Notes: generated by a model from the letters alone, not told the origin. Counted from the first letter of the stretch, positions 23,574-32,650 are shown. The stretch is DNA of 64,000 nucleotides from an uncultured Clostridia bacterium (GCA_934247225.1 CAKQJE010000003.1:62001-126000); one strand, 5' to 3'. Numbers and translations are program-made.

Positions 23574-24449
23574 TTACGATTTGTTTGACTTGCGGAATTC
23601 CCGCGGGGACATGCCTATAAATCGTTTGAAAGTGCGGTTGAAGTGGCTTATGCTTGAAAACCCCGTGTCCTGAGCGATTTCGGCAATGGTTTTGTCGGTA
23701 TATAAAAACGCTTCCTTCGCCATATTGATCTTTACTGACGAAATGTATTCGACTATCGTATATCCCGTATGTTTTTTGAAAATTCGGGATAATCTCGAAT
23801 AAGAGTAAGGCGTGTTTTTCGCAAGATCGGTAACGTTTTCGAAGTACAGATGCGGGGTGTTTAGCATCGTCAGAAAATCGTTAAGCCAATTCGGATTCTG
23901 CTCCTTTAAGTTGTACGCCGAAAAAATAAATCTGTCGATAATCCGATTGAGGATTATTTTCGTCTGAAACAGGCGGGAAGAAGAATCGAGCGAGTTGGAC
24001 TGAATGGAAAGAATGGTCGGCGTTATGCTCGTTATAAATTCCGCGGGCAGCCTTTCTTTGATCAGATTATGCGAAGATAAGAGTTCGTCGTACAAATTCT
24101 CGCCGTAAAGGGCGCAGATTTTACGCATATACTCGTTTTTCATCAGAAAAGTTATCGTTTTGATTTTCTTCGCGCTGTCGAAAGTGAAGTAATGCTCGTC
24201 CGTCGGGCGAATAAAGCAGGCGTCGCCCATTTTCATGGCAAAAGTGAAGCCGTTCATCGTGTGGATAAGCGACCCGTCCGTAACCACGAGAATTTCCCAA
24301 TAATCGTGAGAATGAAGATAGGGGAAAGAAATGTTCAGATAGTTGAACGAAACCTCTTCTTCGGGGTGGGGCGAGCAGGAAGCGTATTTGCACAATCTGC
24401 CCTCGGGCTTTTTTATAAAGTTGGTGTTTATCGTCTGCGGATGTTTCAT
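23574..24449 (-). CDS. AraC-family regulator with cupin sensor, leaderless mRNA
   Basis: A 291-residue regulator. The N-terminal cupin-like sensor has FPYLHSHDYWEILVVTDGS and GDACFIRPTDEHYF; the C-terminal AraC double HTH has VTDLAKNTPYSYSRLSRIFKK and IAEIAQDTGFSSISHFNRTFK, ending MSPREFRK. The start is set at MKHPQ: the promoter TTGACA-17-TAAAAT ends only 7 bp before this ATG, so longer frames begin upstream of transcription, and the mRNA should begin at or next to the AUG with no Shine-Dalgarno. It is divergent from the DUF4886-to-GH2 operon and probably controls it. Confidence 0.85.
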   Translation of the reverse strand: MKHPQTINTNFIKKPEGRLCKYASCSPHPEEEVSFNYLNISFPYLHSHDYWEILVVTDGSLIHTMNGFTFAMKMGDACFIRPTDEHYFTFDSAKKIKTITFLMKNEYMRKICALYGENLYDELLSSHNLIKERLPAEFITSITPTILSIQSNSLDSSSRLFQTKIILNRIIDRFIFSAYNLKEQNPNWLNDFLTMLNTPHLYFENVTDLAKNTPYSYSRLSRIFKKHTGYTIVEYISSVKINMAKEAFLYTDKTIAEIAQDTGFSSISHFNRTFKRFIGMSPREFRKSNKS

Positions 24450-24456
24450 AAGAAAA

Positions 24457-24485
24457 ATTTTAACAGAGAACATCGATTTTGTCAA
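24457..24485 (-). promoter_or_regulatory. Promoter giving a leaderless AraC transcript
   Basis: On the minus strand: TTGACA (24480-24485), 17-bp spacer, TAAAAT (24457-24462). The -10 box ends 7 bp before the ATG at 24449, so the transcript should start within 1-2 nt of the start codon. Confidence 0.7.
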
Positions 24486-24590
24486 ATTCGGAGAGCGTTG
24501 TTTCGGCAGTTTTTGCAAAATAATTTAACCGAAACGGCAAAGTTTACCGAAAATGTAGCAGAATAAGGCAAGAATTAAACATAAAAGTTG

Positions 24591-24618
24591 TTGAATTGCG
24601 TTTTAAAAAATGTATAAT
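24591..24618 (+). promoter_or_regulatory. Promoter of DUF4886-to-GH2 operon
   Basis: TTGAAT (24591-24596), 16-bp spacer, TATAAT (24613-24618), ~52 bp before the DUF4886 start. The 100 bp between this and the AraC promoter is available for regulator binding. Confidence 0.65.
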
Positions 24619-24670
24619 TGAATAGCAAGGCGGTATTTTCGGAAAAATCATCGCAAAAAGGAACAGGGAA

Positions 24671-25390
24671 ATGAAGGTTTTATCGATCGGAAACAGCTTT
24701 TCGCAGGACGCGCAGCGTTATCTGCATCTTATTTCGAAAAAAGAAGAAGTGGAATTCATCACTGTAAATCTTATGATACCCGGTTGCCCCTTATGGAGGC
24801 ATTATCGGAATATGTTAAGCGAAGAAAAGGCGTACGGCTTGGAATCGAACGGCAACGATACGAGTTTTAAAGTTTCGTTGAAAGAAGCGTTGCTTGCCGA
24901 TAATTGGGACGTTATAACTTTGCAGCAGAACAGCCTTTCCACTTGCGACTGGAATAATTTCGCTCCGTATGTAAAACCGCTTGCGGAGTACATAAGAAAA
25001 ATGTGTCCGGCCGCGAAGCTTTACGTTCATCAGACCTGGGGTTATGAAAACGGCTCGGGATTACTGGAAAGCGTGGGCTGCTCGTCGATGGAAGATATGA
25101 GCGGAAAAGTGTTCGCGAATTACGACAGAATGGCAAAGGAAATAAACGCCGACGGGATTATAAGAGACGGCGAAGCGATGTTGGAGCTTAGCAGAAGAAT
25201 TCCGAAGGTTCACAGAGACACGTTCCATGCGAGTTACGGGGTCGGAAGATATATGTTATCCTGTATGTGGTATTCTACGCTTACGGGAAAGGAAATAACG
25301 AACGATTTCGATTATTTCGACTGCGAATGTTCCGACGAAGAAATTAAAGCGGCGAAAGCCGTTGTCGGAAAAATAGTTTTTAATAAATGA
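24671..25390 (+). CDS. DUF4886 SGNH-type hydrolase
   Basis: A 239-residue cytoplasmic protein of the DUF4886 family, which has an SGNH-hydrolase fold. The nucleophile block is LSIGNSFSQD (Ser9), a middle block is ITLQQNS, and the late block DTFHAS supplies the Asp/His. Such enzymes remove acyl groups from carbohydrates; here it may deacetylate the imported oligosaccharide. First gene of a run of six co-oriented genes; the next start lies 14 bp after its stop. Ribosome binding site AAAAGGAACAGGG. Confidence 0.8.
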   Translation: MKVLSIGNSFSQDAQRYLHLISKKEEVEFITVNLMIPGCPLWRHYRNMLSEEKAYGLESNGNDTSFKVSLKEALLADNWDVITLQQNSLSTCDWNNFAPYVKPLAEYIRKMCPAAKLYVHQTWGYENGSGLLESVGCSSMEDMSGKVFANYDRMAKEINADGIIRDGEAMLELSRRIPKVHRDTFHASYGVGRYMLSCMWYSTLTGKEITNDFDYFDCECSDEEIKAAKAVVGKIVFNK

Positions 25391-25404
25391 CACGGAGTAA
25401 ATAT

Positions 25405-26586
25405 ATGAAAAAAGAGGATTTTTTGATTGAGGGCGAGGGCGTTTTAAGGCTGAAACCCACCTGGGTTCCGAGAAGCTTCTGCCGCCCGGGCAAGAGAATT
25501 AAATTACACCCCGACGATTACTACATTTTAGGTCTCGAAAAGGGCGGAATAGACGAAAGATGGTTCGCTTCCACGACGTGGGCGGAAAACGGACCGGGAA
25601 CGCCCGAAGACGAAGGGCTTTCTTACGTCGTTTCGGCGGACGGAAAGGAAAAAGTTCTGCTCCGCGATATGGTGGATGAGCTTAAAGGCGAGATCATCGG
25701 CGAAAATCTTTGGAACAAATACCATAAATGGCCTATGTTTTCGAAGTTTTTCGACAATGCGGGACCGCTTCCGCACCATATTCACCACAGAGACGAACAT
25801 GCTAAAAGAGTGGGGAGCGACGGAAAACCCGAAATGTATTTCTTCCCCGCGCAAATGAACAATTACGGCGCGGAGTTTCCTTACACGTTTTTCGGACTTA
25901 ACCCCGATTGCAAAAAAGAAGACATAAAAAAGTGCTTAGAGAATTTCACGAAGGGCGACAATCACCTTCTCGATTATTCTCAGGCATACAACATAGAGCT
26001 TGACACGGGTTGGGACGTACCCCCGGGAGTTCTGCACGCGCCCGCAAGCCTTTGTACATACGAACCGCAGTTCGCTTCGGACGTTTACGCGATGTATCAG
26101 TCGGTGCTTCTCGGCGGACATTGCGTTCCCGAGGATTTACTCTGGAAGAACTGCCCGCCCGAAGAAAAGGGCAATTTCGATTATCTTATGGACGTTATCG
26201 ATTGGGAAGCCAACGTCGATCCGAAGTTCAAAGAGCATCGTTTCATGCGCCCGATCGTCGACAAAGAGGACGAAAAGCATAAAGAAGAGTGGATTTGCTA
26301 TAAATCCAAGCTTGCCTGCGCGAAAAGACTTACCGTTTACCCCGGTCAGACGGTCACCGTAAAAGACGGCGCGGCTTACGGATTTATCCTTATCGAAGGT
26401 CACGGCAAATTCGGAAAATGGGATATCGAAACGCCCACTCTGATAAGATACGGAGAACTTACGAACGACGAATTTTTCGTAACCGAAAAAGCGGCGAAAA
26501 AGGGCATAACGATAACCAATGAGAGTAAGACCGAAAATATCGTAATGCTCAAACATTTTGCGGAAAATCCCGATCTTAAATTCTGA
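25405..26586 (+). CDS. Cupin protein resembling class I mannose-6-phosphate isomerase
   Basis: A 393-residue double-cupin protein. PHHIHHRDEHA (metal-binding His/Glu cluster), DVPPGVLHAP and VYPGQTVTVKDGAAYGFILIEG are typical cupin motifs arranged as in phosphomannose isomerase-like proteins. The likely role is isomerisation of a sugar or sugar acid from the degraded glycan, mannose being attractive given the two GH2 beta-mannosidases; the substrate is inferred. The start MKKEDF follows CGGAG; an upstream in-frame ATG overlaps the previous stop codon and has no ribosome binding site. Confidence 0.7.
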   Translation: MKKEDFLIEGEGVLRLKPTWVPRSFCRPGKRIKLHPDDYYILGLEKGGIDERWFASTTWAENGPGTPEDEGLSYVVSADGKEKVLLRDMVDELKGEIIGENLWNKYHKWPMFSKFFDNAGPLPHHIHHRDEHAKRVGSDGKPEMYFFPAQMNNYGAEFPYTFFGLNPDCKKEDIKKCLENFTKGDNHLLDYSQAYNIELDTGWDVPPGVLHAPASLCTYEPQFASDVYAMYQSVLLGGHCVPEDLLWKNCPPEEKGNFDYLMDVIDWEANVDPKFKEHRFMRPIVDKEDEKHKEEWICYKSKLACAKRLTVYPGQTVTVKDGAAYGFILIEGHGKFGKWDIETPTLIRYGELTNDEFFVTEKAAKKGITITNESKTENIVMLKHFAENPDLKF

Positions 26587-26588
26587 AA

Positions 26589-27488
26589 ATGGATAAAAGA
26601 GACACGGGAAGACAGGTTGTTTCCGCTTACGACATAGTTTTCGAAAGCGGCAGGGAAAAGGGCAAAAAGGGGCTGCTCGTAACGGCGGGAAAGCTCGAAG
26701 TCCTTTTCAACAAAACCAACGCGCTCGATATCGCGTGGGTTAAATATAAAGGCGAAAACATTTCGTTTTTATCAAAAAACGGGTTAAACTCGAATATCGG
26801 CGATTTTGCGAACAAATTCGAGGGCGGGTTTTTATATACCTGCGGTATGGATAACGTAAGCTCGTGCGTAAAAGACAAACCCGTCCACGGGAGTTTGCAT
26901 TATCTTCCCGCCGAGAACGTTTCGGTTTCGGTACGCGACGGCACGGTCGAGGTTTTCGGAACGGTGAGACAAACGGGACTTTTCGGGGAAAACCTCGCGC
27001 TTGAAAGGCATTTTACGGTTACAAAAAACGGAATTACCGTTTCCGATACCGTTAAAAATCTCGCTTACGTCAACGCGAATTACGTTTTATTGTATCATAC
27101 CAATTTCGGCTATCCGTTTTTAACGGAAAAGTTAAAGCTTGATATTCCGTTTACAAAAAGCGAAGGACTTACCGATTTCGCAAAACAAAGAGCGGACAAA
27201 CAGCTTGAAATAACCGCGCCCGTCGACGGCGGAGACGAAGAGGTTTTCTATAACACGCTTGAAAAAGGCGAAGTAACGCTTACGAACAGCGAGTCGAAAA
27301 CCCGCGTAAAAGTCACTTACGACGTAAACGATTTCCCCGTGTTGTTGCAGTGGAAAAGCATGATAAGCGGCGATTACGCGCTCGGGATCGAGCCGTCGCT
27401 CACCCGTTTCGACGATTTTAAAATGCAGAAGCTCGGCGCAGGGGAAGAGAAAAAATACGAAATAAAATACATATTCGGCGACATTTAA
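26589..27488 (+). CDS. DUF4432 aldose 1-epimerase-like protein
   Basis: A 299-residue member of DUF4432, related to aldose 1-epimerases (galactose mutarotase fold). Motifs: FEGGFLYTCGMDN, DKPVHGSLHYLPAE, NYVLLYHTNFGYP and LLQWKSM. It probably interconverts sugar anomers or acts on a related sugar isomer before metabolism. It starts 2 bp after the stop of the cupin gene with no ribosome binding site of its own, so the two are translationally coupled. Confidence 0.8.
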   Translation: MDKRDTGRQVVSAYDIVFESGREKGKKGLLVTAGKLEVLFNKTNALDIAWVKYKGENISFLSKNGLNSNIGDFANKFEGGFLYTCGMDNVSSCVKDKPVHGSLHYLPAENVSVSVRDGTVEVFGTVRQTGLFGENLALERHFTVTKNGITVSDTVKNLAYVNANYVLLYHTNFGYPFLTEKLKLDIPFTKSEGLTDFAKQRADKQLEITAPVDGGDEEVFYNTLEKGEVTLTNSESKTRVKVTYDVNDFPVLLQWKSMISGDYALGIEPSLTRFDDFKMQKLGAGEEKKYEIKYIFGDI

Positions 27489-27532
27489 AAGCCGAAATCC
27501 GTCGGCGACGGAAAACCGAAACAAACAGAAAA

Positions 27533-29551
27533 ATGAAGTGGTATAAAGGAATTTACAGAAGACAGCTTACGGATATGCATATCGCGGACGACGAAAACGA
27601 ATACCTTTCGAAGTTCGACGCGGAAAAATATTTTGAATGTCTTAAAAAAGCGCACATACAAAGCCCGATGATTTATCTTCAATCGCACACGGGGCTTTGC
27701 AATTATCCGACGAAGACGGCAAAAACGCACGCGAAAATGACGGGCGAAAACAACGGCGTGAAAAAGCTTATCGACCTCTGCAAAAAGGACGGGCTTAAAG
27801 TCGTCGGATATTACAGCCTTATTTTCAACAACGTTGCGGCGGATATGCACCCCGAATGGGAAATGAGATATGCCGACGGCTCGACCTGGCGGGATAAAGG
27901 TCAGAGATACGGGCTGTGCTGCCCGAACAACGGGGAATACAGACAATTCGTTAAGGAAAACGTTAAGGAACTTGCCGATTATTTTGAGGGGTTGGACGGA
28001 ATATTTTACGATATGCCGTATTGGGAAGTTCCGTGCAAATGCGAAGCTTGCAGGAAAAGATACAAAAAAGAAACGGGCGAAGATCTTCCCGAAAAGGAAG
28101 ATTTTAACGACGAAAATTGGCTTTTATACGTTAAAAAACGCCAGGATTGGATGGTCGATTTCGTAAAGTACGTCAAAAACCTTTCGAAAAGCCTTATGCC
28201 GGAAACGACGGCGGAATTCAACTTCGCCGCGGTTATCGGCTGCGATTGGCTCGGCGGCTCCACGGAGGGCATAAACGCCGAATGCGAGTTTACGGGCGGG
28301 GATTTGTACGGCGACCTTTACAGCCATTCGTTTACCGCGAAATACTACTACGGTATAACGAAAAATCAACCGTTCGAATATATGACGTGCCGATGCAACA
28401 GGAATTTAAGGGAACATACGATAACCAAACCGCAGGAAATGCTGAACGCGGAAATAATGCTTACCTGCGCTCACCACGGCGCAACGCTTAATATCGACGC
28501 GATAAATCCCGACGGCACGCTCGACGAAAGGGTGTACGAAAAAGTCGGCAAAGCGTTCGAAAAACAGATACCGTTCGAGAAATATATGGACAAAGGCGAG
28601 CTTTACGCGGATGTCGCGGTGTATTTCGACAGCAAAACGATGTTCGAAGAGCCGCAGGCGAAAACGTATAACAAGCTTTGCGCGATAAACGCCCACAAAA
28701 CGCTTGTGGAAAACCATATCGCGACGGCGGTTATCGCAAACGGCAGCCTTAAAAATCTCGATAAGTACAAAATGATAATCGCGCCGTGCTTGCAGGATTT
28801 CGACAACGCCGAACCGCTTAAACTTATCGATTACGTTAAAGGCGGCGGAACGCTTTATCTTTCGGGAAGAAGCGACTCTCGGCTTATGAAAGAGTTTTTC
28901 GGGGCGAAATTTCTCGGTTACACTTTCGGAAACAGCAAATTCCCGCATATTTATAAAGGCTATAACGAAGTTCAGGCGTATATCGCGCCCGAGGGAGAGT
29001 ATAAGGAAATTTTCGGCGAGTTCAACGAAAAATATCCCTTGCCGATAACCTACAAATTGCCCGTTTACGAACTTATAGGCGGGGTAAAAGCAAAAATCGT
29101 TCTTCCTTACACCGACCCGGACGACAACACGAAGTTCGCTTCGATCCATTCCAATCCGCCCGCGAGAATAACCGATATCCCCGCGGTAGCCGAGGCGAAT
29201 TACGGGAAAGGCAAGGTTATCTGGGTTTCGGCTCCGATCGAAAACGACGAGAGGGCGAATTTCAAGGAGATTTTCAAAAAAATCGTTCTCGAAAACGTTA
29301 AACCGAAGTACGAAATAACCGCGAGCAAGCTTATCGAAAGCGTTATTTTCGAAGACAAAGGCGATGCGTATATAAATTTCGTAAACCTCGACCCGACTTT
29401 CGAAAAAATCGAAAGAACGGCGGAAATTTCCGCACCCGACGGGAAAAGAGTTAAAAAGCTTTCGGATAACAGAGTCATAAAGGCAAAAAACGGCAGAATA
29501 TCGGTTAAAATCACCGATTTTGAAGCGATAAAAATAAAAATACACGATTAA
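27533..29551 (+). CDS. GHL6-like glycoside hydrolase with beta-galactosidase-type trimerisation domain
   Basis: A 672-residue cytoplasmic protein. Residues ~1-350 are a TIM barrel like hypothetical glycosyl hydrolase 6 / alpha-L-fucosidase relatives: LQSHTGLCNYPTK, GYYSLIFNN, GLDGIFYDMPYW with Asp160 as nucleophile candidate, then a C-x-C-x2-C cluster (CKCEACRKRY). Residues ~375-560 form a class I glutamine amidotransferase-like domain (IIAPCLQDFDN, YVKGGGTLYLSG) as in GH42 trimerisation domains. A beta-sandwich closes it. No signal peptide. The ribosome binding site is weak (ACAGAAAA). Substrate unknown; the gene lies between the epimerase-like gene and a lipoprotein. Confidence 0.7.
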   Translation: MKWYKGIYRRQLTDMHIADDENEYLSKFDAEKYFECLKKAHIQSPMIYLQSHTGLCNYPTKTAKTHAKMTGENNGVKKLIDLCKKDGLKVVGYYSLIFNNVAADMHPEWEMRYADGSTWRDKGQRYGLCCPNNGEYRQFVKENVKELADYFEGLDGIFYDMPYWEVPCKCEACRKRYKKETGEDLPEKEDFNDENWLLYVKKRQDWMVDFVKYVKNLSKSLMPETTAEFNFAAVIGCDWLGGSTEGINAECEFTGGDLYGDLYSHSFTAKYYYGITKNQPFEYMTCRCNRNLREHTITKPQEMLNAEIMLTCAHHGATLNIDAINPDGTLDERVYEKVGKAFEKQIPFEKYMDKGELYADVAVYFDSKTMFEEPQAKTYNKLCAINAHKTLVENHIATAVIANGSLKNLDKYKMIIAPCLQDFDNAEPLKLIDYVKGGGTLYLSGRSDSRLMKEFFGAKFLGYTFGNSKFPHIYKGYNEVQAYIAPEGEYKEIFGEFNEKYPLPITYKLPVYELIGGVKAKIVLPYTDPDDNTKFASIHSNPPARITDIPAVAEANYGKGKVIWVSAPIENDERANFKEIFKKIVLENVKPKYEITASKLIESVIFEDKGDAYINFVNLDPTFEKIERTAEISAPDGKRVKKLSDNRVIKAKNGRISVKITDFEAIKIKIHD

Positions 29552-29572
29552 AAAAGTGTACAGGAGGTAAAT

Positions 29573-30145
29573 ATGAGAAAACTATTGGTTGCATTGCTCG
29601 TCGTAATCATCTCGGCGGCATTCATCGTCGGCTGCGGCGGCGGATCGAGCGATAAAGATTCGACGTCCGTTCCCCCGACTTCGACTTCGGAGACCCCGAC
29701 GGAATCGCCCGACGATAAGGTTTACGTAACGGTAACGTTCAGACAGGCAGGGCAGAGCGACGTCGTGAAAAAGGTGGAAAAAGGCACCGCGCTTACCGAC
29801 GTTCCTACTCCCGCTCCCGTTAAAGGCTACACCGTTAAATGGGATAAGGAAAGCTTTACCGCTATAAGCGAAAACACGATCGTGAACGCCGTTGCGACAG
29901 CCAACACTTACACGATAACTTTCGATTACGGCGATTCGGGCTTCGAAGGACCTCAGACGATGACGGTAACTTACGACGCGGATTTCAATATGCCCGTAAA
30001 TAAATCGACTTCGATTATTCTTAAAGGCGTTTCCTTTATAATCGCCGATACAAACGAAGCACTCGTCGCCGGAAAATATACGATAGACAAAAACATAACC
30101 GTTAAAATCGTATACACCGAAAAAGAGCTTTTCGTCGAAGTTTAA
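29573..30145 (+). CDS. Small lipoprotein with InlB-type repeat
   Basis: 190 residues. A lipoprotein signal peptide (MRKLLVALLVVIISAAFIVGC, lipobox IVGC with Cys21) is followed by a Ser/Thr/Pro-rich linker. Then comes a Listeria-Bacteroides (InlB B-type) repeat: VTVTFRQAGQSDVVKKVEKG, ending GYTVKWDK. A further beta-rich unit (YTITFDYGDSGF) follows. Probably a surface-exposed accessory or binding protein, the only exported product in this operon. Strong AGGAGGT ribosome binding site. Confidence 0.75.
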   Translation: MRKLLVALLVVIISAAFIVGCGGGSSDKDSTSVPPTSTSETPTESPDDKVYVTVTFRQAGQSDVVKKVEKGTALTDVPTPAPVKGYTVKWDKESFTAISENTIVNAVATANTYTITFDYGDSGFEGPQTMTVTYDADFNMPVNKSTSIILKGVSFIIADTNEALVAGKYTIDKNITVKIVYTEKELFVEV

Positions 30146-30198
30146 GCGAAAAAATTCAAGCGAAAATTTTCAGGCGATAAACGATAAAATTATTATAA

Positions 30199-32586
30199 AT
30201 GTACGATTTAAACGGAAAATGGCGCATAAAAAGTAACACGTACGACGTTACGGGAGACGTTCCCGGGTCGGTTTACTCCGCGCTTTTAAACAGCAACCTG
30301 ATTGAAAATCCTTATTATCGGGATAACGAAGCGAAAACCCTCGCTATAACCGACGAGGATTTCGCTTTCGAAAGAAAATTCGATTACGGCGGCGATTTTT
30401 CGTTGCCCGAGCTTGTGTGCGAGGGCATAGACACGATTTCGGAGATTTTCATAAACGGAAAACTTCTCGCGAAAACGAACGATATGCACAGAACCTATCG
30501 CTTCTTCGTTAAGGATTTTCTTAAAACGGGGGAGAACGAAATTAAGATCGTTTTTCCCTCTTACGACAAATTCATAAAGCAAAAACACGCCGAAAAACCG
30601 ATAACGGTCGGCACGGGCGCGACGATGCTCGGCTTCTCGTATGTGAGAAAAGCAAGCTATATGAGCGGCTGGGATTGGGGTCCGATGCTCCCCGACGCGG
30701 GGATATGGAAGGATATCTATATTATAGATAACGCCGCGCCGAGATTAACCGATTTCAAGGTCTCGCAAAGGCATACGGACGGAAAAGTATTTATCACCGT
30801 CGAAGCCGAAACGAACGCTCAAACCGATACGAAAATCGAGCTTATCTCGCCGAACGGAGAAACCGTCGCAATACAAGGCGGTAAGGAAACGGAAGTTAAA
30901 AATCCGCTACTCTGGTGGCCGAGAGGTTACGGAAAGCAGAATTTATACACCGTTAAAATCTCGGTTTTGTCGGGCGGAAAGGTAGCGGACGAAAAGACGG
31001 CGAAAATAGGTCTCAGAACGCTTTTTATAAGCAGAGACAAGGACGATCACGGCGAAGAATTCTGCTATAAAGTCAACGGAATAAAGATCTTCGCTATGGG
31101 CGCCGATTATATCCCCGAGGACAACATTCTTTCAAGGCTTAACAAAGAGAGGACGAAAGAACTCATCGAAAAATGCAAGTTCGCGAACTTCAATTCGATA
31201 AGAGTGTGGGGCGGCGGATTTTATCCGTTCGATTATTTCTTCGACCTTTGCGACGAAGCGGGCATAATCGTGTTTATGGATTTAATGTTCGCGTGCGCGT
31301 CCTATCCTTACGACAAGGAGTTTTACGACAATACGGAACGCGAAATCACGGATAATTTAAGGCGGATTCGTCACCACGCATGTATAGGCGTTATCTCGGG
31401 AAACAACGAGATAGAAGAGGAATGCGCCTGGTGGACGGACGAGGATAAAGAGGGTTATCTCAAATTTTTCGAGGATTTTATCCCGAAAATCGTCAAAAGA
31501 GAATGCCCGGATATATCTTTCGTGACTTCTTCGCCGTCGACTCACGGCGGATTTAAAGAGCCGCAAAGCGAAAAAGGCGGAGACAATCATTATTGGGCGG
31601 TGTGGCACGGAAATCTGCCGTTTACCGAATACAGAAATCATTATTTCAGATTTCTGAGCGAATTCGGTTTTCAGTCCTTCCCGTGCAACAAGACGATAGA
31701 GGAATTCACCCTTCCCGAGGACAGAAATCCTTTCAGCCGCATAATGGAACTTCATCAGAGAAGCCCGTTTGCGAACGGAAAGATTTTAAGCTATCTTTCG
31801 CAAACGTACCTTTATCCGTACGATTTCGAAAATGTGATTTACGCTTCTCAGCTTCTTCAAGCCGAAGCTATCAAATACGGCGTGGAACATATGCGAAGAA
31901 ACCGCGGGGTGTGTATGGGCGCTTTGTATTGGCAGCTTAACGATTGCTGGCCGGTTGCGAGCTGGTCGAGTATCGACGGCAGCGGCAGGCTCAAAGCTCT
32001 GCATTACGAAGCAAAAAGATTTTACGAACCCGTGCATATATCCTGTCTCGATACGGGCGAATACACGACGAGAAAGGAGATTTCGGACGAACGCTGTTTC
32101 GGTTACGAGACAAAAGCCAAGCTTTATATAACAAACGACACGTTAGAACGCGTAGAGGGCGAAATAAAATGGCGGCTCATGACAAAAGGCGGCGAGGTTC
32201 TTGAAAGCGGAAAACAATCGGTAACCGTCGAACCGCTGTCCGTTCTGGCTATGGAAGAACTCGATTTTAATAAAACGGACGTCAGGAACAATTATTTCTC
32301 GTTCTCGCTCGAAGTAAACGGAAAAGTTATATCGGGCGGAATAACGCTTTTCACCAAACCCAAGCATTTCGATTTTTCCGATCCGAAACCGAAATTGAAA
32401 GTCGAGGGCGACGAAATAACGGTTACGACCGAAAGCATGGCGAAATACGTTTATATTTACAATGAAAACGAAGACCTTGTTTTATCGGATAATTATTTCG
32501 ATATGGACAGGGGCGAACGGAAAGTGAAAATTCTTTCGGGCAAGCCCGAAGGGTTGAAAGTTAAAACGGTTTACGATATAAGATAA
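30199..32586 (+). CDS. GH2 beta-mannosidase
   Basis: A 795-residue glycoside hydrolase family 2 protein of beta-mannosidase type. It has a jelly-roll N-terminal domain (GDVPGSVYSALL, the family's VPG motif), the WDWGPMLPDAG motif, the Ig-like domain, and a TIM barrel with acid/base Glu404 in SGNNEIEE and nucleophile Glu488 in LSEFGFQ. No signal peptide; acts on imported beta-mannosides. It lacks a recognisable ribosome binding site. Last gene of the operon from 24671; its 3' end contains a promoter for the next transcription unit. Confidence 0.92.
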   Translation: MYDLNGKWRIKSNTYDVTGDVPGSVYSALLNSNLIENPYYRDNEAKTLAITDEDFAFERKFDYGGDFSLPELVCEGIDTISEIFINGKLLAKTNDMHRTYRFFVKDFLKTGENEIKIVFPSYDKFIKQKHAEKPITVGTGATMLGFSYVRKASYMSGWDWGPMLPDAGIWKDIYIIDNAAPRLTDFKVSQRHTDGKVFITVEAETNAQTDTKIELISPNGETVAIQGGKETEVKNPLLWWPRGYGKQNLYTVKISVLSGGKVADEKTAKIGLRTLFISRDKDDHGEEFCYKVNGIKIFAMGADYIPEDNILSRLNKERTKELIEKCKFANFNSIRVWGGGFYPFDYFFDLCDEAGIIVFMDLMFACASYPYDKEFYDNTEREITDNLRRIRHHACIGVISGNNEIEEECAWWTDEDKEGYLKFFEDFIPKIVKRECPDISFVTSSPSTHGGFKEPQSEKGGDNHYWAVWHGNLPFTEYRNHYFRFLSEFGFQSFPCNKTIEEFTLPEDRNPFSRIMELHQRSPFANGKILSYLSQTYLYPYDFENVIYASQLLQAEAIKYGVEHMRRNRGVCMGALYWQLNDCWPVASWSSIDGSGRLKALHYEAKRFYEPVHISCLDTGEYTTRKEISDERCFGYETKAKLYITNDTLERVEGEIKWRLMTKGGEVLESGKQSVTVEPLSVLAMEELDFNKTDVRNNYFSFSLEVNGKVISGGITLFTKPKHFDFSDPKPKLKVEGDEITVTTESMAKYVYIYNENEDLVLSDNYFDMDRGERKVKILSGKPEGLKVKTVYDIR
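32554..32582 (+). promoter_or_regulatory. Promoter of first surface/ABC operon, inside GH2 3' end
   Basis: TTGAAA (32554-32559), 17-bp spacer, TATAAG (32577-32582), embedded in the last codons of the GH2 gene. The predicted transcript would begin at ~32589, about 13 nt before the conserved leader element. Confidence 0.5.
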
Positions 32587-32601
32587 TCGTAAAAAAAATC
32601 G

Positions 32602-32650
32602 AAGAGGTACCTCTTTTTGCTTATTTCATAAGCAAAAAGAAACTCTTAAC
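32602..32650 (+). ncRNA. Conserved 5' leader element, copy 1
   Basis: The palindrome AAGAGGTACCTCTT (32602-32615) is followed by an overlapping 10-bp hairpin (32614-32623 with 32629-32638) and the conserved end ACTCTTAAC. A second copy at 53266-53313 shares both flanks but has a completely different, equally perfect 10-bp hairpin. CTCTT of the end block can also pair with the first AAGAG, excluding the 5' palindrome fold, so two alternative structures exist. It follows a promoter and precedes the gene by ~90 nt. The pattern suggests a cis-acting RNA regulator; the ligand is unknown. Confidence 0.6.

Noticed and set aside
28406..29545. Long minus-strand reading frame (379 codons) opposite the GHL6 gene
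   Set aside because: It lies wholly antisense to a well-supported gene, has no ribosome binding site or family, and its composition mirrors the sense codon bias. The same holds for other long antisense frames (for example 3754-4425, 47264-46326, 51943-50816, 63028-62090).
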